From an uncultured Ruminococcus sp. (GTDB lineage: Bacteria; Bacillota; Clostridia; Oscillospirales; Ruminococcaceae), in assembly GCA_947627445.1 (NCBI GenBank), contig CANQWA010000015.1, positions 1 through 60,837 on the forward strand: a DNA stretch of 60,837 nucleotides. Direction: 5' to 3'. Within the stretch, counting starts at the first letter, position 1, and the number at the start of each line of letters is the position of its first letter. Under the pieces are notes generated by a model, which made no database searches, was not told where the DNA came from, and saw only the letters and a program-made list of their open reading frames with translations. Below, in pieces: positions 43,338 to 50,770 of the stretch. Position numbers and translations under genes: made by a program.

Positions 43338-43382
43338 TTAACCGAAAGATATGGATATTTTGCCATGGAGGCGAGTATATAT
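43338..43382 (+). repeat. 45-base direct repeat, copy 2 (inside the cobC 3' end)
   Basis: Identical to 39241-39285 except for one base. On the minus strand it encodes the last ~15 residues and stop of the cobC frame. Confidence 0.9.
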
Positions 43383-43937
43383 CTCCTCCATGTTGATCAA
43401 TCTATTTTGGTCCCATTCGCAGAAATAACCATGTCCGTTTTCGCAATACCAATCAAAATAATCCCGATGCGGATCAGAAAATTGATTGAGTATCGCCATG
43501 ATCGTTCCGCCGTGAACAACAAATGTCATCGAGGTTTGATCCGAAACCGAACCGACGATCTTCCGAAATTCCTCTGCACACCGGCTTCTGAAATCCGACG
43601 GTAATTCACCATGGGGAAAAGCAAGCGTTCCACCGCTGTCTATCCATCTCTGGTAAACCGCATCTTCCGTTAAATCATGGCAATTTTTTCCTTCAAAATC
43701 GCCAAAATCACATTCACGAAGCGCATCCAACGTCGTATATTTCTGGCTGGGAAACAAAATTTCGGCTGTCTGAATACATCGTTTCATCGGACTGCAAAAA
43801 AGCAGATCACTTTGAGGAAGCTGCATCCTTTTCAGTTCATCTATGCCGATTTCACAAAGCGGTTCATCCGTTATTCCAATGTATCTTTTTTCGAGATTTC
43901 CTAAGGTCTTGCCATGCCTTATCAAACATATTTTCAT
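43338..43937 (-). CDS. cobC: Alpha-ribazole phosphatase-like histidine phosphatase
   Basis: 199 residues starting MKICLIRHGKTLGN. The phosphoglycerate-mutase fold motifs are LIRHGKT (catalytic His), SPMKRCIQTAEIL, ECDFGDFEGKNC and FVVHGGTIMA (second His). Within a cobalamin cluster this is most likely CobC, which removes phosphate from alpha-ribazole or cobalamin phosphate. The final residues (EEIYTRLHGKISISFG) come from a repeat also found beside tRNA-Lys, so the original C-terminus may be replaced. The catalytic core is intact. Confidence 0.85.
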   Translation of the reverse strand: MKICLIRHGKTLGNLEKRYIGITDEPLCEIGIDELKRMQLPQSDLLFCSPMKRCIQTAEILFPSQKYTTLDALRECDFGDFEGKNCHDLTEDAVYQRWIDSGGTLAFPHGELPSDFRSRCAEEFRKIVGSVSDQTSMTFVVHGGTIMAILNQFSDPHRDYFDWYCENGHGYFCEWDQNRLINMEEIYTRLHGKISISFG

Positions 43938-44320
43938 ATGGATTGTCCCTTGATAACGGTGGGTATTCCACAAGTCATCCGAATCACAATGCTGGCTTTT
44001 TCAGCGATGATACAGCCGCATCTCCCCACATTTTCACGCCATTCGCGTTCGTTTTTTTCGAGCGGTATGATACCGCAGCCTATCTCGTTCATGACAATAA
44101 CGGCATTTGGATTTTCAGAACAGAATTTTCTTGTAAATTCCGCCGTATCCATTTTTTCAAGCATAAGCCGCTTTATGAGCAAATGATAATGGATGATACA
44201 GGCGGAGTTTTGCGGAATCGAAAGGAAACAGTCAGAACCATCAACGATCGCAATTGGTTTGAAATGCTCCATTACAAATTTGATTTTTCCTTGTGCTGCG
44301 CCGCCTATTACAAAAACCAT
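43934..44320 (-). CDS. CobU-like cobinamide kinase paralogue
   Basis: 128 residues, shorter than CobU (about 170-180). The P-loop is GGAAQGKIKF, in which the Ser/Thr after GK is replaced by Ile. The C-terminal half (VIVMNEIGCGIIPLEKNERE, then GRCGCIIAEKASIVIRMTCG) follows the CobU pattern closely. The guanylyl-accepting His region is not evident. It may be a kinase-only or regulatory relative beside the genuine cobU at 45080. It overlaps cobC by 4 bases. Confidence 0.7.
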   Translation of the reverse strand: MVFVIGGAAQGKIKFVMEHFKPIAIVDGSDCFLSIPQNSACIIHYHLLIKRLMLEKMDTAEFTRKFCSENPNAVIVMNEIGCGIIPLEKNEREWRENVGRCGCIIAEKASIVIRMTCGIPTVIKGQSI

Positions 44321-45086
44321 TTTGTCGCCTCCAAAATCAATTTCATCCACACAAATGCAGCCAGGTGCGCCAGTTCACAAAGCTGCAAAAACCAACCACA
44401 TATATCTCCCGTATATCCGCCGAATTCTTTGTAGGCGATTTTTTTACAGTAAAGCAGCACAATACCGCTGACAATCAGGCAAATCAGTCCGATCAGGGGA
44501 TACAAAATCACCATGAAAATTGCCGAAACAACCGTAAAAAACAGTTCCATACACAGAGTGATCTTCTTGTGGGATGGCTTTATCAAACTTTGCAGCGTGC
44601 CATCCGTTTTGGCGGATCTGCATAGTATGGCTGACGATCCGCTGAGCGCTCTTGAAAGAACATATCCGCACCCGATCAAAGCAGTATCTTGCAGGCTGAC
44701 GATCCTTGAAAAAAAGCAGCCTGCATGAGAAAGTAAAGGCATGTCCGTATGATGGCAAAAGAACCGATATGGGGATCGGCAAGTATTGCAAGGCGTTTTT
44801 GGGAATCGGCATAGGATGCTCTTGCATCCGTAACATCGCAGAATCCGTCAATATGTATACCGCCTGTTATCAGAACCGGCAGAAAAACTGCTCCGGCAGA
44901 AAAGATAAATGGTCCTGTTTCAAGAAAATCACAAAGCAATCTCCAGAGTATGATCATCACGCCAATGACAACTCCCACAAGCGGAAAAAATCCCAGCGCA
45001 TAACGGCGGTTTTCCTCTTTCCATTCGCATTTTGGCATCGGTATTTTTGAATACATCAAAAATGCAGAAAAAAGCGATTTTAGCAT
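44308..45086 (-). pseudogene. cobS: Cobalamin synthase, frameshifted
   Basis: Adenosylcobinamide-GDP ribazoletransferase in two frames. The first half begins MLKSLFSAFLMYSKIPMPK and contains GGIHIDGFCDVTDA (the conserved GGxHxDGxxDxxD metal site). It runs to AAFF, then leaves frame at a run of seven A (44709-44715, plus strand). The second half resumes in another frame with SLQDTALIGCGYVLSRALSG and several membrane helices to the end. One extra base in the run would restore a full ~255-residue protein. The defect may be a real inactivation, a phase-variable tract or a sequencing error. Confidence 0.85.
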
Positions 45087-45601
45087 GGCAGAACCCCTTT
45101 TAGCAAAATCGGCAACCCATAAACGCATTCTATCACATTATCGGAAAATTCTGCAATTCTGCGGTTTATTTCTCCCAGTACACGAATATATGCGGCTGTT
45201 TCTTCGGCATACTCGATTCCGTCATCACCCACCTGATTCGTCACGATCACCATTTCCTTTGCCATACGGTTCAGATGCTGCACACCCATCAGAATCTTAT
45301 CTGTCGGATCTATGATTTTGTTACCGCAAAACATTTCATTGGCACAAAGATTTCCCATACATTCCAAAAGAACCGAACTGCTTTCTATCGGCAATATTTC
45401 ATGGATATCCGTATATTTTTCAATGGTTTTAAACCCTTTTCCTTCCCGCATTTTGCGATGCCTTTCTATCGCTGTATGTGCTTCTTCGCCATAAGGAATC
45501 ATGGTGGCTATGTATAATTTTTCGGGTTGGATATTGCTGAATATTCTCTCGGCATATCTGGATTTTCCGCATTTTGATCCGCCTGTAATCAGTGTTATCA
45601 T
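45080..45601 (-). CDS. cobU: Adenosylcobinamide kinase/guanylyltransferase
   Basis: 173 residues. P-loop TGGSKCGKSRYAE, the YIATMIPYGEEAHTAIERHR segment with the guanylyl-accepting His, LLECMGNLCANEMF, and VTNQVGDDGIEYAEETAAYI match CobU, which phosphorylates adenosylcobinamide and then attaches GMP. It is the first gene of the minus-strand cob cluster and overlaps cobS by 7 bases. No cobalamin riboswitch is visible upstream. Confidence 0.92.
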   Translation of the reverse strand: MITLITGGSKCGKSRYAERIFSNIQPEKLYIATMIPYGEEAHTAIERHRKMREGKGFKTIEKYTDIHEILPIESSSVLLECMGNLCANEMFCGNKIIDPTDKILMGVQHLNRMAKEMVIVTNQVGDDGIEYAEETAAYIRVLGEINRRIAEFSDNVIECVYGLPILLKGVLPC

Positions 45602-45649
45602 GGCAGTTCCGATTCCCTTTCTATAGAAGTTTCATTCTTGCTGATTCTT

Positions 45650-46477
45650 TTAGGCAAACCCCTGGATTTTATCAAAAGCCTTTTCATGTACTTCACAGCC
45701 TGATGGAATATCGGGTCTCATAAGATTTCTACAATCTGCAAAAGCATTTTTGCCAATATGTTTAAGGGTAGAGGGAAAATGGATCTTTTTCAGATTTTCA
45801 CAGCCTGAAAAAGCACTTTTTTCGATGATTTCCATTCCATTTGGCAATGTGATTTCTTCCAGAGATGAACAATCGCAAAAAGCCATTTCTTTGATGATCT
45901 TCAAAGAAGAAGGAAGATGCACTTTCTTCAAACTGCTGTCATACATAAAAGCACAATCGCTGATCTCTGTCACGGCATCCGGAATCCAAATTTCTTCTAA
46001 CAGCCCGCAATCACTGAAAAAGCCAGTCGGCACACGCAGCATGGTAGATGGCAAGGAAACTGTTTTCAGCTTTGGACATCCATCAGCCACGGCTTCAGGA
46101 GTTTGGATAAAATCCATTCCCTCTGGAAAAACAATTTCCTCCAGTGCTTCACTGAAACTGAATGCGGCATATCCGATCTCACGGACACTGTCCGGCAAAA
46201 CAATCTTTGTGATTCCCTTTGTCATATTCAGAGCATTGTCACAAATGGTATGAACCGTATTCGGGATGATCATTTCTCCCATAAAGGGAATACTTTGCAA
46301 ACCGGATATGATTCCAACCGGCAACCCGTCAATATCAGCCGGTATTTCTGTGATCGGCAATTTTGGGCGAAAGCCTGTTATTTTGATTTCTTCGCCAACC
46401 CTCTGATATTTGAAGCCTTCCGGCGTTGTATCATGCAGATTTAATGCATGTCGCAATTTATCTCTCACACCCATCAA
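45650..46477 (-). CDS. BspA-type leucine-rich repeat protein
   Basis: 275 residues built of LRR_5 repeats of about 23 residues, each with an I-P-x-x-V or L-P-x-x-L strand and an xxxAF-xxC turn (VLPDSVREIGYAAFSF; HLPSSLKIIKEMAFCDCSSL; TLPNGMEIIEKSAFSGCENL; HFPSTLKHIGKNAFADCRNL). No signal peptide or anchor is seen, unlike the surface BspA proteins, so it may act in the cytoplasm. Family function is binding of proteins, and the ligand is unknown. It lies just upstream of the cob cluster, 48 bases away. Confidence 0.85.
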   Translation of the reverse strand: MMGVRDKLRHALNLHDTTPEGFKYQRVGEEIKITGFRPKLPITEIPADIDGLPVGIISGLQSIPFMGEMIIPNTVHTICDNALNMTKGITKIVLPDSVREIGYAAFSFSEALEEIVFPEGMDFIQTPEAVADGCPKLKTVSLPSTMLRVPTGFFSDCGLLEEIWIPDAVTEISDCAFMYDSSLKKVHLPSSLKIIKEMAFCDCSSLEEITLPNGMEIIEKSAFSGCENLKKIHFPSTLKHIGKNAFADCRNLMRPDIPSGCEVHEKAFDKIQGFA

Positions 46478-46656
46478 CCATCAACCTTTCTGAAATGAAC
46501 CCTGTTGCTTTGATTTTTTTGCGGACGGAAAGTCCGGCTTTGCCTGCCGCACCATTGCAGGTTTTTTCCGGTCACGCTTACTGCTGCCCATTCCGCTGCC
46601 CTCAACGGTTTATTCCTGCTATAAAAAGCATCATCATGTTGACACCACACAAGCCG

Positions 46657-48420
46657 TTAAGAAACCACAACCTTATTCTTACCGGTCTTCTTTGCACGGT
46701 ACAATGCCGTATCCACCCGTGTACACAGCGAGTCAATGGTATCGTCCGCATTCGCCTGGGTCACACCCAAACTGATGGTCTGCGAACGAATCGACGGAAA
46801 TGTCGTATTCTCAAAACATTTCCGAATCAGTTCAGCGATCAAGGAAGCCGCAGCGACATCTGTATCCGGAAGCACCAGCATGAATTCCTCGCCGCCCCAT
46901 CTGCCTGCAGAGTATTTCGCAGAGGAACAAACCTGCTCGTTGCGCAGAATGTTTGCCAGTGCAATAATAACAGCATCGCCCTCCTGGTGGCCATACGTAT
47001 CATTCACCTGCTTGAAATTATCAATGTCCATCATAACCAGAGAGAATTTCTCACTTTTCAAGTTGGAAAGATTCTGCTCAATCCGCCACTGTGTCTCTGC
47101 ACGGTTAAATAGTCCGGTCAGACCATCCGTGATGGCAGCAGATTTCAGATTCTTGTTGGCAATCTCCAGCCGGTTATTCATTTCCTCCAGTTCCAGAGAA
47201 GTGGCACTAATAAATGTTGCCAGACGTGATACCAGTGGGATCTTTGACAGCGTGGCTCTGCTGTCAGAAATGCTCTGTACCTCAGACAGATCCGCCTCAC
47301 CCTCACGCATGGCAGCGATAACCAGTGTGACATTGTGCTGGTTCAGGCATTTTTCACGCAGAAATTCCCCATGAGAGAAAAATCCGATAGAAGCGGCGAT
47401 ATCTTTGAAGGGTTCTAACTCATAAGTTGGCTCATTGGATGTCCAGAAAGTCCGTCTGGCTGCGCAGGAGAAAATATGCAGCAGATCCGGATGAAAATTG
47501 CGGATATTCCGGCTGTCTTCGGCAATGCTCTCTACGATGGTTTTCGGGTCACCATAGGAGATCCGGACAATTGAGCCTACATCAATATCCGAGGACATAG
47601 AAAGAGAGCCATCTGCATTGCTTGCTACAGGCACACGCAGAATCGTCGTATTGTTATGCTCGTAAAACAAGGGAAATTCCAATGTGTTATAGAAAAAATT
47701 CTCATCATTGTTGATGTGCAAGTATTTGTGATATACCTCATAAGCCGGAATGCCGTCCAGCTCCTGAAGCAGACTGCCTTCCGATTTGGTCACACAGAAT
47801 TTTCTGCCCAGTCCCTTCCAGCCAGTCACCTTGATGGATTCCACATAAAATTCTTCGCCGCCATAAAATACCACAAGAATGGCTGTCTCTGAAAATCCGC
47901 CGGCTTTGGAGAAAACACAGGAATCATCACTGGTAATATCATCGCTGCAGCAAACGCCGCCGAACATATGGACTTCTGGGCGGACATCTTTCAAGCCGTC
48001 ACAGAATTTTGTAGAAGAGCCCTTTGGAATGGTAAAGTACAATTCTATGGCTCTCAGCCAAGGACGGGCATCTGCATCCTCCGTAATCTTGCGGGTGATT
48101 TCCTCCACAGGCATTTCCCGGGTGTCATACTGGAACACCTCAAACTGAGAGGATTCCTTTTCAAAAATCGTTGCCACAACAATGATTTTCGTGGAAAGCT
48201 CACAGTCCACCAGATTACCGCTGGTAGAGCCGCCGAACCAAGGGGTATCCGGAAAAACTTCTTCAATGGCATTGCTGACTTCTCCCACCACATCAGGTTC
48301 CAGGATCTCAGAAAAGATCTGAAACATCATTTTCGGTGCAGCATCTGCACTTTTCCGGAATTTCTTCAATTCTTCCAAAAATGCTTCTTTTCCGGTGTAA
48401 TCAATTTGAATCTGTCTCAT
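46657..48420 (-). CDS. FIST sensor domain diguanylate cyclase
   Basis: 587 residues. Residues ~1-390 hold FIST N and C domains (WFGGSTSGNLVD, HMFGGVCCSDDITSDDSCVF; later FFSHGEFLRE), which are thought to bind small ligands such as amino acids. A coiled coil (LEEMNNRLEIANKNLKSAA) leads to a GGDEF domain (about 425-587) with DGLTGLFNRAE, DIDNFKQVNDTYGHQEGD and an intact active site RWGGEEF. It should make c-di-GMP in response to a cytoplasmic ligand. There is no membrane segment. Own promoter. Confidence 0.9.
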   Translation of the reverse strand: MRQIQIDYTGKEAFLEELKKFRKSADAAPKMMFQIFSEILEPDVVGEVSNAIEEVFPDTPWFGGSTSGNLVDCELSTKIIVVATIFEKESSQFEVFQYDTREMPVEEITRKITEDADARPWLRAIELYFTIPKGSSTKFCDGLKDVRPEVHMFGGVCCSDDITSDDSCVFSKAGGFSETAILVVFYGGEEFYVESIKVTGWKGLGRKFCVTKSEGSLLQELDGIPAYEVYHKYLHINNDENFFYNTLEFPLFYEHNNTTILRVPVASNADGSLSMSSDIDVGSIVRISYGDPKTIVESIAEDSRNIRNFHPDLLHIFSCAARRTFWTSNEPTYELEPFKDIAASIGFFSHGEFLREKCLNQHNVTLVIAAMREGEADLSEVQSISDSRATLSKIPLVSRLATFISATSLELEEMNNRLEIANKNLKSAAITDGLTGLFNRAETQWRIEQNLSNLKSEKFSLVMMDIDNFKQVNDTYGHQEGDAVIIALANILRNEQVCSSAKYSAGRWGGEEFMLVLPDTDVAAASLIAELIRKCFENTTFPSIRSQTISLGVTQANADDTIDSLCTRVDTALYRAKKTGKNKVVVS

Positions 48421-48471
48421 TTATGCCTCCTTGATATGAATTTTGCATTGTAAAAAATATTGGCATTTATC

Positions 48472-48499
48472 ATTATAACATATTTGTCAGAAATATCAA
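48472..48499 (-). promoter_or_regulatory. Promoter of the FIST-GGDEF gene
   Basis: Minus strand: TTGATA (48494-48499), 16-base spacer, TATAAT (48472-48477). Confidence 0.65.
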
Positions 48500-48557
48500 T
48501 AAGTTTCTTTTAATTTTACAAAATGCACACATAAAGATAGACTTTCTGCCAAATAAA

Positions 48558-48594
48558 GCTGCTACACCGTACAAGCCGATGCAGCAGCTTTTTC
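48558..48594. terminator. Terminator after the flavodiiron gene
   Basis: AAGCTGCT pairs with AGCAGCTT around a loop that includes ACACCGTACAAGCCGATGC, with T5 on the plus strand and a T-rich flank on the minus strand. Confidence 0.7.
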
Positions 48595-48614
48595 ATGCTT
48601 CCATTCCCGACAGA

Positions 48615-50411
48615 TTATGAAATCGGTTCAAAATCCGCTGCTCCGTGCTTGCACAGCGGGCAGACAAAATCCTCCGGAAGTGTATCGCCTTCATAAATGT
48701 AGCCGCACACCTTGCACACATAGCCTTTTTTGCCTTCTGCTGCAGGCTTGGGCTTTACATGCTCCTGATAATAGGTATAGGTCATGGTTTCCGCATCCGA
48801 AATGACACGAGCTTCCGTCACACGGCAAATAAACATTCCATGGGTTTCCAGATCTACATACTGCTCCACCTGCAAAGAAAGGAAAGCATTGATATACCGG
48901 GACAAGAAGACCAATCCGTTATCCGAACGCAGCGGTGTACTGTCTGCAAACTTATCCGCAGTCCGACCGCTCTGGAAGCCAAAATTCTGGAACACCTGAA
49001 AAGGTGTTTCGGTAGACAGACAGTTCACATTCATCCTGCCGGTCTGCTGAATAATATGGTGAGAATAATTGGCTTTGTTGATGTTTACTGCGACACGATA
49101 GGGATTATCCGTTAGTTGAGTCACCGTATTTACAATCAAACCGTTATCCTTTGTGCCATCATGAGAAGTGACCACATAAAGACCATATCCCAGCTTGAAC
49201 AGGGCGCTCATATCGTTTTTGTTGGCAGTCTCTTCCTGCTGTGCCAGATAGTCCATGCACAGCTCATTTGACAGCATTTCGATCTGCTGACGGCTTTCCT
49301 CATTCAGCGCAGACAGAATGCGGACAACAGGCTCAACAAAGGTCAGGTTCTTACAGCCGTCCAGCAGATTTTTCATGGTCTTGGCGGCCAGAGGCGCCCA
49401 GGAACCATTTTCCATCAGTGCAACGGTACGGTTCTGAAAGTTGCGCTCGGTCAGGTGATCGATAAATGTGCGCATAAACGGAAAGATCTCAGCATTATAT
49501 GTAGTCGTCGCCAGCACCAGCTTGTTGTACCGGAATGCGTCCTCCACTGCCTCTGCCATATCATCCCGTGCCAGATCTGTCACAGCAACCTTGGGACAGC
49601 CCTTTGCTCTCAGCTTATCTGCCAGAAGCTGAACGGCATCCCTGGTATGCCCGTAGACAGATGTATAGGCAATCAGAATCCCCTCAGATTCTGCTTGATA
49701 AGACGACCAGGTTTCGTACAGTCCGATATAATGTTCCAGATCTTCCTTCAAAACAGGACCATGTGTGGGACAGATGATCTGAATATCCAATCCGGCAGCC
49801 TTTTTCAGCAGACGCTGTACCTGCGCACCATACTTGCCCACAATGCCGATGTAATACCGGCGGGCTTCGCAATCCCATTCCTCTTCTACATCCAGTGCAC
49901 CGAATTTTCCAAAGCCGTCAGCAGAAAAAAGCACCTTGTCACAGGAATCATAGGTGACAATAACTTCCGGCCAGTGTACCATGGGCGCAGTCACAAATTT
50001 CAGCGTATGCTTTCCCAACTCCAGTGTATCACCTTCGCCTGCCACAATGCGCCGATCCGTATAATCTGTCCCAAAAAACTGCTGCATCATCGTAAACGCC
50101 TTGGCGGAGGATACGATTTTTACATCCGAATATGCCTTCATGAAATCGTCAATGCTGCCGGCATGATCCGGCTCCATATGCTGAATGATCAGATAATCTG
50201 GTTTTCTCCCCCTCAAAACGGCTGCAACATTGTTCAGCCACTGGTGGGTGAAGTGCCGGTCAACCGTATCCATGACTGCAATTTTGTCATCCAGAATCAC
50301 ATAGGAATTGTATGCCATTCCGTTGGGAACCACATACTGTCCCTCGAACAGATCGACTTTGTGATCGTTGACACCTACGTATTGAATATCTTTGGTAATT
50401 TGGATATCCAT
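48615..50411 (-). CDS. Flavodiiron protein fused to flavin reductase and rubredoxin domains
   Basis: 598 residues in four modules. Residues 1-245 are a metallo-beta-lactamase-like diiron domain (HMEPDHAGSID with the metal ligands, and VHWPEV). About 250-395 are a flavodoxin domain (IAYTSVYGHTRDAV; ATTTYNAEIFP). About 405-540 are a flavin reductase-like FMN barrel (GYGLYVVTSHDGTKDNG). About 550-598 are a rubredoxin (YVCKVCGYIYEGD, FVCPLCKHGA). It should reduce O2 to water (or NO to N2O), drawing electrons through its own rubredoxin. In an anaerobe this is a front-line oxygen defence. AAGGAGG precedes the ATG. Confidence 0.94.
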   Translation of the reverse strand: MDIQITKDIQYVGVNDHKVDLFEGQYVVPNGMAYNSYVILDDKIAVMDTVDRHFTHQWLNNVAAVLRGRKPDYLIIQHMEPDHAGSIDDFMKAYSDVKIVSSAKAFTMMQQFFGTDYTDRRIVAGEGDTLELGKHTLKFVTAPMVHWPEVIVTYDSCDKVLFSADGFGKFGALDVEEEWDCEARRYYIGIVGKYGAQVQRLLKKAAGLDIQIICPTHGPVLKEDLEHYIGLYETWSSYQAESEGILIAYTSVYGHTRDAVQLLADKLRAKGCPKVAVTDLARDDMAEAVEDAFRYNKLVLATTTYNAEIFPFMRTFIDHLTERNFQNRTVALMENGSWAPLAAKTMKNLLDGCKNLTFVEPVVRILSALNEESRQQIEMLSNELCMDYLAQQEETANKNDMSALFKLGYGLYVVTSHDGTKDNGLIVNTVTQLTDNPYRVAVNINKANYSHHIIQQTGRMNVNCLSTETPFQVFQNFGFQSGRTADKFADSTPLRSDNGLVFLSRYINAFLSLQVEQYVDLETHGMFICRVTEARVISDAETMTYTYYQEHVKPKPAAEGKKGYVCKVCGYIYEGDTLPEDFVCPLCKHGAADFEPIS

Positions 50412-50449
50412 GTTTTTTCCTCCTTGAAATATAGATGAATTGTACTTTT

Positions 50450-50478
50450 ATTATATCTCGTTGCCATGCAATTGTCAA
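50450..50478 (-). promoter_or_regulatory. Promoter of the flavodiiron gene
   Basis: Minus strand: TTGACA (50473-50478), 17-base spacer, TATAAT (50450-50455), a full consensus. Confidence 0.88.
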
Positions 50479-50770
50479 GTATACTGCACGCTCATGTTAA
50501 GGCAACAGCATCTGATTTTCTTGCAAAAGCTGTTCTCACATAGAAGCTCTTGCTTGTCCTTTTCATGAGAACCAGTTTAAAAAGTCTTCTGAAAAACGAT
50601 TTTCCTGTTTTTTACCGTTCTTTGACTGGAAATTATAGTTTTTGACAGGGCTGAATTATGATATACTAGAATCACAGAAAAGGGAACACCACAAAACGAA
50701 AAAAAGTTCCCGAGAACCATTAGTTGAAAGAAAATCAAATTGACATACTTTAGAAAAGGGGTCGTGTTCT
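50456..50770. other. Divergent intergenic region
   Basis: It contains the -35 part of the flavodiiron promoter, a stretch with GCTGTTCTCA and ATGAGAACCAGTT (a trace of the family C end motif), and near 50642-50667 TTGACA and TATACT with an irregular 14-base spacing that may serve the dockerin gene. No gene is seen. Confidence 0.4.

Noticed and set aside
45602-45649. A cobalamin riboswitch before the cob cluster
   Set aside because: The gap of 48 bases is too short, and no B12-box-like sequence was seen there or before the LRR gene.
49455-50438. A 327-codon plus-strand frame opposite the flavodiiron gene
   Set aside because: It is an antisense shadow of a strongly conserved enzyme, with a His/Cys-rich unnatural composition.
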